64,000 bases of DNA, taken from the NCBI GenBank assembly GCA_949316235.1, contig OX438745.1, positions 2,113,001 through 2,177,000 of the forward strand, given 5' to 3'. How positions within the stretch are numbered: the first letter of the stretch is position 1; each line of letters opens with the position of its first letter. The notes beneath the pieces are model-generated. The model searched no databases. It was given only the letters and a program-made list of their open reading frames with translations, and was not told the origin of the DNA. A program made the position numbers and the translations under genes. Below, piece after piece: positions 11,665 to 23,012 of the stretch. This stretch comes from Oegoconia quadripuncta (taxonomy: Eukaryota; Arthropoda; Insecta; Lepidoptera; Autostichidae).

Positions 11665-12130
11665 TTCAAATTTATATATATGTCGTAGATAGCGATAAAT
11701 TAGCGATAGAATTGATTATTCGAACGGTCAACTGACTATCATAATACACGGTTAATGAAAACTAAACTTGGTGGCGCTGGTATCGCCGGAAACGGCGCCG
11801 TGACGACGTCAAAGGTAATATAAGGTCTGCACATCGAAAATGACAGGGACTTTGCTACCAGCCTTCAAAGGAGTCGGAGCTCCACTGAACACATCAACGA
11901 CTGTGAGTGATTTGATTACCATTATCACCGACGCTTGGAAGAATCCGGTGAGTTGCTAGCTAATAAGAAGTTGATCATGGGATTTGAGCAAGGAGGAATT
12001 GAAGACCAGGTCCGGTTGAATTCCATAGACTGTAGACGCGGGGGCCAAGTTGTATGACATGAGGGGCGTGCAAATATTTACTATTCACCAGTAAGCATCT
12101 CAGGTTCCATGATCCTAATCGAATGTGAAT
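11665..12130 (-). repeat. Unclassified dispersed repeat, copy 2
   Basis: This is the inverted counterpart of 3985-4345. On its plus strand an ATG at about 11840 opens a short frame (MTGTLLPAFKGVGAPLN..., stop at about 11960) that I cannot assign. It may be a fragment of an unrecognised transposon. Confidence 0.55.
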
Positions 12131-12825
12131 ACGTTGTCGGTTTGTCTATAGTAGCTTGCAATATTATCGCCATTGCCCGTGCAACCCTTTACCACGCGAT
12201 TGGCACCGTCCCGCTCGCTAGCAACGCCCACCCGCCCATCTACGACGACAGATATATCTTAGTGGACAGATCCTTACTTCTGTAAATTTCAAAAGGTGAA
12301 CCGTGATTGTTGTTTCAAGCATTGAACTTAGATTTTGGCATATCTCTGACCACCCTATTTGAGATAAAAGTCGTGACTTTATTATATATTTGTAAATTTA
12401 GCTAATAATAATGTTTTACTGCTTCTAATTGACATAACAGGCACTTGAAAACCTATTTAATAAAAATGAAAACATCATACTTATTTCAAAGCCTTATCTA
12501 ATGCATGTGTATGGAAACGGTGTGCGCTACTTAATCCTGCTACTGAACGAACACCCTCTATTCAAGAAATTTATTTCCAACGTCCAATCCTCGGACCAGC
12601 CTGTATAAGGATTATGTGCCGACTGTTAACATTTGCAATTTATACAGGGCCTAGGGACGTTTATTATTTAATAACTATGATTTTGGGGATGCCCTATTCA
12701 TGAAATTATGTGGAATATCATTGTTGGGTAAACTATGGGGCTATCTTGATTTCGGGCGTAATAGTTGGTTCTTGGATGAGTGAGTTGGATATTTTGATGG
12801 ACATAGCATTATGTTTTTGCATTAA

Positions 12826-12948
12826 CCGCCTCTGTGGCTCAATGTAAACAACTTTGGGTTTACGATTCGGAGGTCGCGAATTCGATCCCCAGCGGGGTAC
12901 ATATTTAGTACTCGGTTTGGTTGGTGGTAACCCTACCACACACATAAA
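12826..12948 (+). mobile_element. S1 SINE, 5' part only
   Basis: The tRNA-like head ('gtggctcaatgtaaac', 'ttcgatccccagcgg') continues to 'ttggttggtggta', then the sequence diverges. The 3' half is absent. Confidence 0.7.
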
Positions 12949-12999
12949 ATCCCGACTCCATATGAAAATAAAACTAATATTTGTAAACCAAAAAACTCG

Positions 13000-13120
13000 A
13001 CAGTATATATTTTGTATTTTGAAGACGCCATTTGGATTTTTATACCATAAAATGTATCCTACGACACTCCGGGTACCAAGACGAATCTAACGACACCATG
13101 CACTTAGAAATCCGTCAAGT
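13000..13120 (-). repeat. R56-type unclassified repeat fragment
   Basis: Reverse-strand landmarks 'gtgtcgttagattcgtcttgg' (overlapping 'acccggagtg') and 'accataaaat...' match the repeat at 43630-43815 and 56345-57500. Confidence 0.45.
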
Positions 13121-13569
13121 TGCATTGCAATGCAATTCAATACGATACAATAGAAATATTCTTTAATGCGCAAAATAATTTACAATAATTTTTGATGATA
13201 ACAATTAGATACATACACACACTTGGCTAAAAAGAATACTACGACTTCAAAATCCGTGAAACGATTCGCTGGAATGCTTGGAAGCAGACGCCATTTTGTA
13301 TATCGCGGCGCCATGTTAGATTTTTTTCCAATAAATAATATTCTATTATATTACACTCTCGGTTGACGAAAAGTCAAACGTTAAGTCGTTTAATCGCAGC
13401 CGTAAATCTATACACCCAAAAAACATACTGGAGCAGTCGGTTAGAAAACCAGTAAATGTCATCCACTAAATGGAAAGCCATTGTAAAACGTCAGAGCCTA
13501 TAAAGTACGAAGTATTACATGATATAAAACCTATTACAAGCTTCAGTTAAAGCTGTAAACCTTACAGCT

Positions 13570-14180
13570 GATAGATTTATATTACAGGGTTATATCATAT
13601 CATAACATAAAATTGTATGAGTTTTATACTCAGTCAGTGTCTACGTGTTCGGAGGTTAAGCAAGGATGTTAACGACCTCCGTAAAAGTATCCGAAACTAT
13701 CGGATAGGGACGAAAGTAGTCCAAATTAGTGAGCCATGCAGACTTCTTTCTCTTATACGCCTATGTATACGATTTTATAACCTTATACCTGAGAATATCA
13801 TTAATCTAACTGAGAAAAAATTTAAAGATTATGTCAAAATAACATTAGCAAAAAAGGGCTACTATAAAATTAGCGATTATCTGAATGACAAACACGCTTG
13901 GTGTACTTCGACCAGCTCCCCAAAATTATAAAATTGTATTAGTTATATATATTTTATTTGTAAAAAAAGAACAACAATGATCCTGTGGGTTTCTTGCGCC
14001 GCTTCATTTCCCACAGATGAATTCCCTTTCCGAAGCGGTAGTAGCTTGGACATACCGACTGACAGATAACTGCAATAAACTTTTTTTATTACCAGTACAT
14101 TTAAATTGACATTCAACAAATGATATCATGTATCTTACATTGAAATAAATGCTTGAAGTTTGAAGTTTGAAGTTTATCGT
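13570..14180 (+). pseudogene. L3 LINE, 5'-truncated C-terminal end and 3' UTR
   Basis: The open frame at 13617-13931 encodes a LINE C terminus: LIRLCIRFYNLIPENI, then KKFKDYVKITLAKKGYYKIS and DYLNDKHAW. It corresponds to 'CIRFYNKVPVDIQNMPLNKF...KGYYNITDYLNDKQAW' at the end of the LD ORF2, so L3 and LD are related CR1-group families. Everything upstream (endonuclease, reverse transcriptase) is missing. The 3' UTR carries 'gtttcttgcgccgcttca' and a GAAGTTT tandem tail near 14150-14175. It is a dead copy. Confidence 0.75.
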
Positions 14181-14249
14181 TGTTGAGAGACTCTTGGTCA
14201 TGATAGCCCAGCTGGTGAGTACATGCTCTTTCCACTTGTAACATAACTT

Positions 14250-14640
14250 TTGGAGTCTAAGCCTCGTATTAATAAACCATTCTCAAGATTGACAACAGTC
14301 TTGTGACTGGTCTCAAGTAAACGTGTTGATTAATAAACCTAACTTGACACCTGAAAAGCTCGTGCATACTCAAGCAGTACTCACTTCAGGTGAGCGCGTA
14401 TTAATAAACGAAACTCAAGACTATCATTCATTCGCCGCTGAAGTGAATACTTGAGAAGTGATCTAAGTTGAGTAGACCTTAAAATTGGATTAGAAATTAG
14501 CACGGAGCTTGAGATAGCGTCAACTGCTTAAGACGCATCTCGGTTGATACAGCCTCAAGACTTATATTGAGATTGGTTTAAATTAAATGACTCATATTGA
14601 AATTGGGCCTAAAACTTGACAGCAGGAAGGTTATGGAGCA
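14250..14640. other. Unclassified, locally repetitive segment
   Basis: The words 'attaataaac' and 'ctcaag' recur at 14268, 14330, 14400 and later. This suggests an old repeat or duplicated motif, but I could not define ends or a family. Confidence 0.3.
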
Positions 14641-14667
14641 CCGTAACCAACAAACCGATCTATGTAT

Positions 14668-14815
14668 GTGTTCCGGTTGTCTGAGATAAAATAGCCAGTC
14701 CCTCAAATAAGGTGGGGTTTCCGGGTTAGTACGCTACCACCGTCGCCCTCATCTTCACTTAACATCAGGTGTGATTGAGGTCAATTGCTAACCCGTTGTG
14801 AATTTAAAAAAAATC
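14668..14815 (+). mobile_element. S1 SINE, 3' part only
   Basis: Starts at 'gtgttccggttgtctgagat', runs through 'catcttcacttaacatcagg' and ends 'aacccgttgtgaattt' with an A-run. The head is missing. Confidence 0.7.
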
Positions 14816-15087
14816 TCGATTGTAATACAACATCGTAAAATATGTGATCGGGTAAAAGACAGGATAGACTTCATTGCATTAAATTCGGTCCAGCAGTTTC
14901 AAAATTACGACAACTTTCCGTAGAAAAGACGGGATCATCTCACAATGTCCCCACGGGTCGCAACTCAGACGATAAATTGACTCGAAGAATCAAACCATCA
15001 AATCCTGAGTAAGGGACATTTTGTAAATAAATCCACGGATATCCTGACATATCATATGAATAAGCGGTAACTCAACTTGCGAATTTA

Positions 15088-15357
15088 GTTCAATCCACGA
15101 GGAGGTATACATTAAATAAATAAATAATAAATAAATATTTCGGACACTTACACCAATCATCTAGTCCCAAACTAAGCAAAGCTTGTGCTATGGATACTAG
15201 ATAACGGATAAACATACATAAATATTTATATAAACATCCAAGACTCGGGAATAAATGTTCGTGTTCATCACACAAACATTTACCCCTCGCGGGATTCGAA
15301 CCCGCAACCGTTGGTTTCGCTGATAGGGTCACTATCCACTACACCAATCGGTCGTCA
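15088..15357 (-). mobile_element. S2 SINE with tRNA-like head
   Basis: On the minus strand the head is 'cgaccgattggtgtagtgg' (box A region) and 'ggttgcgggttcgaatcc' (box B). Then come 'gcgaggggtaaatgtttgtg', 'ccgagtcttggatgtttata' and 'gggactagatgattggtgta'. A short A/T-rich end follows. Pol III-type SINE; no coding sequence. Confidence 0.75.
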
Positions 15358-15434
15358 TTAATTTCTCTGTCAATGATAGAATTTAGAAGTATGACAGAGT
15401 GTATAGATTACTAACCCCAATCCATTTGGGTGCG

Positions 15435-15500
15435 GTTAAATAAATAATATCTTTGCACATACACACAGCGCCATCTAGTTCCACACTAAGCAACTGGACT
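15435..15500 (-). mobile_element. S2 SINE 3' fragment
   Basis: 'acacacagcgccatctagtt' then 'ccacactaagcaact', the reverse of the S2 3' region. Another remnant ('ggataccagatggttgat') lies at about 15920. Confidence 0.55.
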
Positions 15501-16124
15501 TGTGTAGGATATTAAGCTTAGTTTTAAAGAATAGTTTTTAATTATAAATTTAGTAGGTTTAAATAAAATTTATAAGTATAAAGGAAAGCACTCGCATCCG
15601 TCTGCCATGTTTGTGACGTCACTTACTTACCCATTTTGTCTTATCTTACTTGTCGACTCTAACGTAGCCCCGCGTGTTCTAATACTAATTTACTCCAAAA
15701 TTCAATAAATTACAAAGTGAAGGTTGTATGTATGTATGTATAAGGCCCCGTCCTTGTGTCGAAGACCAGTGGAAGACCAGGGAGCTCCCGAGAAGATCCT
15801 TCTGAGGTAACAGACACAGGACCACGAGGTACCTAGCTTCCTTCATAGATTTTTCTAGAAGAAAGTGATATTTTTACAGTCCACTGCTCGTTCTAGCGAA
15901 GTATTATACAACTTGTATTATGGATACCAGATGGTTGATAGTTTATCAAATAAAATACTAAAGGAGGTTCTTAGTTTAGAAAATATTTTATTTTAGCCGT
16001 TTATTTTTTACCTTTGAATACAGTTTTCTGATGTATTGCGATGACATATATACTTAGTCTATCCCGAGTTTTTAAAATTTTAAATATTTTAAAAATCATA
16101 CCTAACTAATCCATAATATCCCAT

Positions 16125-16330
16125 CCCAACTAATTATAAATGCGAATGTTTGCGTGTCTGTATGTATGTATGTTTGTTACCTCTTCACGCCTAAAGGGCT
16201 AGACGAATTTGGATGAAAGTTGGTTGGTAGACAGATTAGGAGCTGGATTAATATATAGGCATATTTTTTGCTGAACCGATTTTGATGAAATCATCCACGT
16301 GGACGATGTCGCGGGCGGTAACATTATATT
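16125..16330 (+). mobile_element. H1-related repeat
   Basis: It has the H1-like order 'taattataaatgcgaatgtt', then 'gacgaatttggatgaaagtt', then a terminal 'gtcgcgggcggtaac'. The middle differs from the other H1 copies, so this is a sister family or a strongly diverged copy. Confidence 0.5.
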
Positions 16331-16589
16331 TTGCTGTAATCTATATGAACGATATTATCATTTATTCCACCAATTAGTTATCGGGGGTTTTTAATTTACA
16401 ATTTCTGTAATTTTTTATTACAATTTTATTAAACTGGATGCTTGTTCTCACATTCAAGTATTATTTTACAGTCGATGTGAAGGGTTTTTTACAGATAAAG
16501 CAATGCTGGCAGAGCTAGACTCGTTGATAGAGGAAAAATTCACCGCTGAAAGGGTACCAAGCTACTTGCTCTTCTTCTTTTCGAGTTAA

Positions 16590-17055
16590 TGACAAAAATT
16601 ATAATATGTGTGTGTTGCCAGTGATGACATGTGGAACTGAAACGTGGTCGCTCACTATGGGCCTCATAAGAAGGCTCAAGGTCACCCAAAGGGCAATGGA
16701 GAGAGCAATGCTATAAGGAGACTTCCTTGCGGGATCGAATCAGAAATTATGATATCCGCAGGAGAACCAAGGTGACAGATATACCACGAAGAATTACCAA
16801 ACTTAATTGGCAGTGGGCGGGGCACATTGCTCGTACACCGACGGTCGTTGGGGTGGAAAGGTTCTCGAGTGGCCACCACAGCGTCGCAGTCGCAGCGTGG
16901 GCAGGCCCCTCACGAGGTGGACCGATGATTTGGTAAAGATCGCAGGAAACCGCTGGATACGGGCAGCGCGTGACCGGTCGTTGTGGAGATCCTTGGCGGA
17001 GGCCTTTGTCCAGAAGTGGACGTCTTTCGGCTGATATGATGATGATGAAAGTAGT
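16590..17055 (+). pseudogene. RTE LINE ORF2 C-terminal part
   Basis: Read across two frames, the segment gives the standard tail of RTE-clade LINE proteins: an MTCGTETWSLTMGLIRRL stretch, VTQRAMERAML, RDRIRN, IRRRTKVTDIPRRITKLNW and QWAGHIA. It ends with GRPLTRWTDDLVKIAG and WRSLAEAFVQKWTSFG plus stop. The (TGATGA) tail is at about 17034-17047. A frameshift lies near 16850 and a stop near 16712, so it is non-functional. The reverse transcriptase and endonuclease are missing through 5' truncation. Confidence 0.8.
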
Positions 17056-17084
17056 TTGGCCTAAAAAGTTACTAAATAATAATA

Positions 17085-17210
17085 ATAATAAATATCATTA
17101 GACATATACCTACACAGCGCCATCTAGTTCCACAGTAAGCAACTATAGGCTTGTATGGTGGAGACCAGATGGTTGATATACTACATAAATACATACTACA
17201 TAAACACAAT
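17085..17210 (-). mobile_element. S2 SINE 3' fragment
   Basis: 'cacagcgccatctagttcc', 'cagtaagcaactataggctt', 'gatggttgatatactacata': the reverse of the S2 3' half without the tRNA-like head. Confidence 0.65.
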
Positions 17211-17749
17211 GGCTACTTAATTGGTGCGATGCCTATAGTTTGAATTACTACACGTTAAACAGTTGTATTACCGTTTATATCATAAGCTACTGGCTGAAGA
17301 GAGAAAAGGGCGAACCAAAAGAAAATAAAAAAATACGCCACAATAACAGAGGGGAATTGCGATTCCCAAAAACAGAGGCCTGCCTTTAATTTCAGGAACG
17401 AGTTATCGATGCTACACATTCGTCGTAGTGGAGCGCTTTGCCATTGGTTCATTTCGACATTATTTAAATTTAGAAATAAATATTGTGTAATTCAAACTTT
17501 TTAATTTCTATGTAGCTCACGTCGCCTTTTGTAGGTCCGAAAATCGGGCCGATTCTTTCGACGACGTCTATCATCCATTTTTGATCGACTGATTAATCTC
17601 GATACAGCAAGCTGTAGGTTTAATATTTTGCCGCCAAACACCGAATCATTACCGATTGTCGGACGTGGGTCGAAAGCTTAATGTGGCTCTTTGATAGTCA
17701 GATTTAATATTTAAAAATTAAGGAATAGTAACCTCTATGGCTAACTTAT

Positions 17750-18139
17750 ATGGTCTATCTTTGTATAACATTTTATATATTAATGCCTAACATAATTAAA
17801 ATTGTTTTGTTTGCCTTGCCCTTCAGCCATAGTCATACTGATGACGAGAACAAGACAAGGCATTATGTAAATTGTTTATTACATACATTAGTATGTCGAA
17901 ATGCAGACAAATTTCACATGATTGACACAAATATACTTGTAAAAAATTTTTATTTGACAAAAGGTAGATATTATTATCTATCCAAATTTTATAAACAACA
18001 GGTAGCAGAGTCGCTATCTTATTATATTAATAACTCTGTCAATATTTTGACAAAAAAATTGACCACTGCTTCTATTGAGCAGTGTAATGACATAAACAAA
18101 TCTTTGGAATTTATTCCAATTTTAAATAATTTAAATTAG
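17750..18139 (+). pseudogene. LINE ORF1, C-terminal part (possible SGNH/esterase-like end)
   Basis: The frame runs to a TAG at 18137-18139. The sequence 'IVLFALPFSHSH' followed some 45 residues later by 'MIDTNILVKNFYLTKGRYYYLSKFYKQ' resembles the end of the esterase-like domain in CR1-group ORF1 proteins. There, a beta strand is followed by a region that usually carries the catalytic Asp/His; the usual 'D..H' pair is not clear here. The family assignment is inference. The N-terminal part is absent upstream (stop at 17729), so this is a truncated ORF1. Its end overlaps the ORF2 frame by about 10 bases. Confidence 0.5.
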
Positions 18140-21072
18140 AATTTAAGACAACGGAGAGTAACTCTGGCACCTTATTAAAATTAATTAAGAATTATAAAAC
18201 TATTAATAGCCAGCCCACAAAAATATGTAAATTGAACAATAAATATAATCTAAAAGTATTTCATCAGAATATTCAGGGCATTTTGGGCAAAGATCTAACA
18301 ATCGAATTATTTATGAATAATTTTAAAATTGATATTATGTGTCTTACTGAACACTGGTTAAAGACCTATGAACTCTTATTTAATTTTAGTGGTCACCAGG
18401 TCGCAAGTTCGTTCAGCAGAAAAAACGCCATACGCGGAGGCTCCTTAATACTTATTAGAAAAGATTTGAAATTTAAAGAACGTAATGATATTGTGAGTCT
18501 ATCTGTTGAACGTACTATTGAAATATCTTGTATAGAACTTGAGCGACTTATTGTAATGAGCGTATACAGACCCCCAGCTTCTTCATATGACCAGTTTGAA
18601 ATATGTTTAGATGAAGCGCTGTATAAAATTGGTAATACCAATAAGTACATTTTAATTTGTGGCGATTTTAATATCAATATACTGCAAGACACTCCTTTGA
18701 CTAGAAGATTCCAATCATTTTTTCTTTGTCACAACTTAGTTAATGTTTTTCTTGAACCAACCAGGACAACAGCAACTTGTGCAACCTGTCTTGATAATAT
18801 TTTTGCGAACATTAAACCTGTTTATAAATCTATTGTTAACAAATTACAATCAGACCACTCCGGTCAATTAACTATTTTTGAGATTGCTGAAAGAAGGTTG
18901 AAAAGAATAATTAAGTGTGTGCCTGTTAACGAAAGTCGGCTACAATTATTTCGAAATAATATAATAACAAAAGTGCCTTATTTGACTTATAATGATGATC
19001 CAAATAAATTGTATAACACTGTATTTGATTTAACTAAAGATCAATATGAAAAAGTTTTTAAGTCAAAAACAATAAAAGTCAGCGAGTCGCTAATGTTCAG
19101 TGATTGGGCGACAGCAGGAATTCACAAAAGCAGAAATAGATTATATGAACTTTATGCCGAAAAATCATATAATAAAAATGATACCTTTGTTAGCTATGTT
19201 AGGAATTATTCAAAAATTTTTAAACGCGTTTGTTCTGAGGCTAAATCTATGTTTACCATTAGTAAAATTAAAAACAGTTCTAACATCATTAAATCCACTT
19301 GGAAAGTCATAAATAATGAGACAAAAAAAGTCGAAGATCGGAATTTAGAATTCAATTTGAAATTAAACGATAAAATTATTAGTAATGACTTACAGGTTGC
19401 CGAATCATTTGAAAAGTTCTTTACCAACATTCCAATCTCGACCACTAAATCTCTTAATTCATCTCCCGCTCTGGCTGAATCACTTATCTTACAAAATGTA
19501 GAACCATGTGAGATAAACTTTAAATTTACTCATGTAAATAGTAATAGTGTACTGAAAGCCTTTAAATCATTGCAAATGAAAAAGACTGCTGACGTTCACG
19601 GCCTATCAGTTAAAATTATTAATTCCATAATTGATTGTATTGCACCCCACTTGGCTACTATATTTAACAAATGTGTTGATCGTGGAGTGTTTCCTGATTT
19701 AATGAAACTAAGTAAAGTCATTCCATTATTTAAAGCAGGTAGTACATCAGATCCCACTAACTTTAGACCTATATCAGTACTACCCACATTTAGTAAAATT
19801 TTTGAGAAATTGATTTTAAACCAGTTAATGCCTCATTTTTATCAAAACAATATCATGCATCCCAAACAATTTGGATTCACACGGGGTCGCTCAACAACCG
19901 ATGCAGGTGTTGAGCTAGTTCAACATATTTTTGATGCCTGGGAGAATTCGCGGGATGCAATTGGCGTCTTCTGCGATTTGTCAAAGGCTTTTGATTGTGT
20001 TCATTATGATATATTAATCAGGAAATTACACCATTACGGCATACAAGGTCAGGCTTTGAATCTTTTAAAATCATACTTGTATAATAGAATTCAGAGGGTA
20101 GATGTTAATGGCACTAAGTCCTCTGGGTCTGAGGTCCATATGGGCGTGCCACAAGGTTCAATTCTAGGACCATTTTTGTTTCTTGTGTACATTAATGACT
20201 TGCCTCATCTTGCCCGGAATAGATGTGAAATAGTATTGTTTGCAGATGACACCTCTGTGCTATTTAAAGTTAAGAGATATCAATCATCTTGTGACGATGT
20301 AAACACTGCTATTTTTGAACTTGTTAACTGGTTTACAGTAAATAATCTTCTTTTGAATGAAAAAAAAACTAAATGCTTAAAATTTACTTTACCTAATGTT
20401 AAACAAATGCCTATTGACATATTTGTACGAGGTGAAAAATTGGACCTTGTAGACACTACTGTCTTTTTAGGACTGACATTGGATGCTAAGCTTCAGTGGG
20501 GGCCTCATATTGAGAAACTAGCGAAAAAGCTTGCTTCTGCTGCGTATGCAGTCAAAAAAATCAGAAATTTAACAGACGTTCATACCGCAAGACTGGTTTA
20601 CTTTAGCTATTTCCACAGTTTGATGTCATATGGCATATTGTTGTGGGGAAACGCTGCTGACATACATATGATTTTTGTTCTGCAGAAGCGTGCTATTCGT
20701 GCCATTTATAAATTAGGACCTAGAGAGTCTCTTAGAGATAAGTTTAAGGAAATTAATATCTTAACAATGGCATGTCAATACATTTATGAGAATTTGTTGT
20801 ATGCAAAAAAAAATATAACCTTATTCGCTAAAAATAGTGATAGGCACAATGTTAATACAAGGAATAAGAACCAGTTATCTATTTATGTTAGCCGACTTCA
20901 CAAAGTTAGTAAATCCTTCAAAGGGCAATGTATACGCTTTTATAATAAGGTTCCAGTAGACATTCAAAATATGCCTTTAAATAAATTTAAAGCAATCATA
21001 AAACAGAAATTATTAACAAAAGGCTATTATAACATCACTGACTATTTGAATGATAAGCAAGCATGGACATAG
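18130..21072 (+). CDS. LINE ORF2: apurinic-like endonuclease + reverse transcriptase
   Basis: The frame is open from 18130 (after a TAA at 18127) to the stop at 21070-21072; the part from 18232 is 946 residues. Residue numbers count from 18232. The N-terminal endonuclease shows N13 (HQNIQG), E40 (LTEHW), D145/N147 (GDFNIN), D188-N189 and SDH at 208-210. The reverse transcriptase shows RPISVLPTFSKIFEK, GFTRGRSTTDA, the DLSKAFD motif near 582, GVPQGSILGP near 637 and FADD near 670-673. A Jockey/CR1-type C terminus ends in KGYYNITDYLNDKQAW. Length and domain order fit a complete ORF2. No internal stop was seen, so it may be enzymatically competent. There is no ATG before residue 28, so initiation must be unusual (see findings). 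The protein would nick chromosomal DNA and copy LINE or SINE RNA in place. Confidence 0.88.
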   Translation, partial: FKLEFKTTESNSGTLLKLIKNYKTINSQPTKICKLNNKYNLKVFHQNIQGILGKDLTIELFMNNFKIDIMCLTEHWLKTYELLFNFSGHQVASSFSRKNAIRGGSLILIRKDLKFKERNDIVSLSVERTIEISCIELERLIVMSVYRPPASSYDQFEICLDEALYKIGNTNKYILICGDFNINILQDTPLTRRFQSFFLCHNLVNVFLEPTRTTATCATCLDNIFANIKPVYKSIVNKLQSDHSGQLTIFEIAERRLKRIIKCVPVNESRLQLFRNNIITKVPYLTYNDDPNKLYNTVFDLTKDQYEKVFKSKTIKVSESLMFSDWATAGIHKSRNRLYELYAEKSYNKNDTFVSYVRNYSKIFKRVCSEAKSMFTISKIKNSSNIIKSTWKVINNETKKVEDRNLEFNLKLNDKIISNDLQVAESFEKFFTNIPISTTKSLNSSPALAESLILQNVEPCEINFKFTHVNSNSVLKAFKSLQMKKTADVHGLSVKIINSIIDCIAPHLATIFNKCVDRGVFPDLMKLSKVIPLFKAGSTSDPTNFRPISVLPTFSKIFEKLILNQLMPHFYQNNIMHPKQFGFTRGRSTTDAGVELVQHIFDAWENSRDAIGVFCDLSKAFDCVHYDILIRKLHHYGIQGQALNLLKSYLYNRIQRVDVNGTKSSGSEVHMGVPQGSILGPFLFLVYINDLPHLARNRCEIVLFADDTSVLFKVKRYQSSCDDVNTAIFELVNWFTVNNLLLNEKKTKCLKFTLPNVKQMPIDIFVRGEKLDLVDTTVFLGLTLDAKLQWGPHIEKLAKKLASAAYAVKKIRNLTDVHTARLVYFSYFHSLMSYGILLWGNAADIHMIFVLQKRAIRAIYKLGPRESLRDKFKEINILTMACQYIYENLLYAKKNITLFAKNSDRHNVNTRNKNQLSIYVSRLHKVSKSFKGQCIRFYNKVPVDIQNMPLNKFKAIIKQKLLTKGYYNITDYLNDKQAWT

Positions 21073-21302
21073 CTGTCTATTCATATAATTATCAAATCGC
21101 AACCTATAATCTGTTTAAAAGAGCAACCCTAGAGTTTCTTGCTCGTTCTTCTCTGGGGAGTCAGCTTTGTGAATGAGCAGTAAATTTAAACTATAATGTA
21201 ATATTAATAATAATAGTGACGTTTTCAAGTGATAATTTTATCCTATGAAATAAAAATATTTTGATTTGATTTGATTTGATTTGATATATATTTATATATA
21301 TA

Positions 21303-21632
21303 CCTCCTCCGTGGCTCAATGTAAACAACATTGGGCTTAGGATCCGGAGGTCGGGGATCGATCCCCAGCGGGGTACATGTTTAAGTACTCGGTTTGGATA
21401 GTGGTAGGGCATTTTAAATGTCCGCCTGACTAGCTACCACTATCTTATCTAAATCTGCCGCCAAGCAGCAATGTTAATAGCATTGTTGTGTTCCGGTTGT
21501 CAGAGATAAGGTAGCCAGTCCTCCAAATGTGTTGGGGTTTCCGGGTCAGTACACTTCCACCTTCGACCTCATCTTCACTTAACATCAGGTGTGATTGAGG
21601 TCAAGTGCTAACCCGTTATTTATAAAAAAAAA
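21303..21632 (+). mobile_element. S1 SINE, full length (reference copy)
   Basis: tRNA-like head 'cctccgtggctcaatgtaaa' (box A region) and 'gatcgatccccagcggggta' (box B region). Body: 'gtccgcctgactagctacca', 'gttccggttgtcagagataa', 'cttaacatcaggtgtgattg'. End: 'aacccgtt' plus A-rich tail. It lies directly after the LD tail, separated only by an AT-rich linker. Sixteen S1 copies or pieces occur in the window. Confidence 0.85.
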
Positions 21633-21689
21633 GAAAAAAATTATACTATATGTATAAACTACCACAAATTTTTATCACTTACCTTTTTA

Positions 21690-21850
21690 CTCGATTAAAG
21701 TTAAAAAGATTAAGAGGAATGTCTATGTTACCTCCTGTAGCCTAAACAGCTACACCGAATTTGAAGTGCAAAAGTTAGATTGGTCTTGATCCCCAGAATA
21801 TCAGAATATTTCATAGTAGAAAATCCAACATGGCGCGCGCACTATCAAAA
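21690..21850 (+). repeat. R56-type unclassified repeat copy
   Basis: Ordered landmarks 'tctatgttacctcctgtagc', 'ctaaacagctacaccgaatt', 'gaagtgcaa', 'gtcttgatccccagaatatc' and 'aaaatccaacatggcgcg' match the copy at 43630-43815. Confidence 0.55.
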
Positions 21851-23012
21851 TATTCTATCAGGTCTTTTGGTGTTGGAATGCCATGTAACGCCATATCACT
21901 ATTTGTCAGATTTGTATAAATAATTCAGTAAGCAACGCAACCTGTTGCGTGCACATGTGCCAATTGTGCCATGATATTATTATCATCATTAATTAGTGAA
22001 AGCAGTTTTGGCTTGAAATGAAATGAAATAATTTATTTGCTTGATTTTGGGTACAAAATAGGATGACACATAACAGAAGTTCCATTCCCTTATGTGTCCC
22101 TTATGTGTTATATTTTTGTTACAAACATATTATATTAATGTTTTTCCACAGAAATAAATGAAATAAATAAAATATTTAATACGTTATTATAATTGTCGTA
22201 GCTTTTGTGTGCTCGTAATCATTGATGTAAAAGGTTCGTCAGTTTTAAAATACTTAAATTTTTCGCTTAGCAAACACATGTTACCTTTCCAAACTAAGTG
22301 ACACACGACACTGTTGCATAGAAAAATTATGCTTAACTCTTTGACGACAAAGTTCATATTTAGCCGAACTAGTGTTCCTTGACTATGAATAGTTGAGCTA
22401 AACATGTCAAATGGTGACGTGACCTCGGAGAAGGTCGGTAAATAAATAAATGCGGCACAAATGTCACGTCAGCGTTGAATGTCAAATAAATAACTTGTCT
22501 ACAAGCAAAAGTCAACTTTAAGATAAATAACCTCTTCATTCCGCGACTGTACAATTTTACGCATGTACCAATAGGATCGACATTGTCTAAGTCAGTGGAA
22601 AACATCATTCGGTTCTCCGCGTGACATTCAAGCGATACTTGTATATCCAACAACAACAAGTCTTTTCCTCTATTCTGTCGGTGAATATACAGTAATCCAA
22701 CAAAAACAATGCAATTTTATCGAATGGAAAAAATAACGCATATCTTCTTTATTAATGTAAAATGCAATCCATATTAGATAGATATGAGATAGATATAGAT
22801 AGATACATTATGGATTGCAATAAAGAATTGAATTGAATAGATTTTGTAACGTGATGCTAGAATATATAAAGCGGAGTTCAGCTTTTTTGATAACTTAAAA
22901 AAAAATAGATAAAGTAGTGCCAAATAGTGCCCACAGGAAAGAAATAGTGCCTCTGTAGTTTCAGAGTTATTCAATATTTTAAGTGAACATTCTGGCGGCA
23001 TGTGTCATTATT
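21851..23012. other. No clear feature
   Basis: A possible (GAAAT)n LINE tail lies at about 22013-22030 and (GATA)-like simple repeats at about 22777-22805. Open frames are short and motif-free. Confidence 0.35.

Larger units (their letters stand above)
17735..21287 (+). mobile_element. LD LINE (CR1/Daphne-like), best copy in window
   Basis: The unit comprises the end of ORF1, a complete ORF2, a ~215 bp 3' UTR with 'gagtttcttgctcgttcttctc' and a tail of TTTGAT/TTGAT repeats at 21262-21285. The 5' boundary is uncertain; ORF1 is incomplete, so the copy is probably 5'-truncated near 17700. Other pieces of this family occur at 7205, 7540, 9498, 28165, 35805, 37688, 44465 and 45800. Confidence 0.85.

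Noticed and set aside
18393..19787. Minus-strand frames of 63-99 codons over the LINE
   Set aside because: Shadows of the plus-strand ORF2, without motifs.
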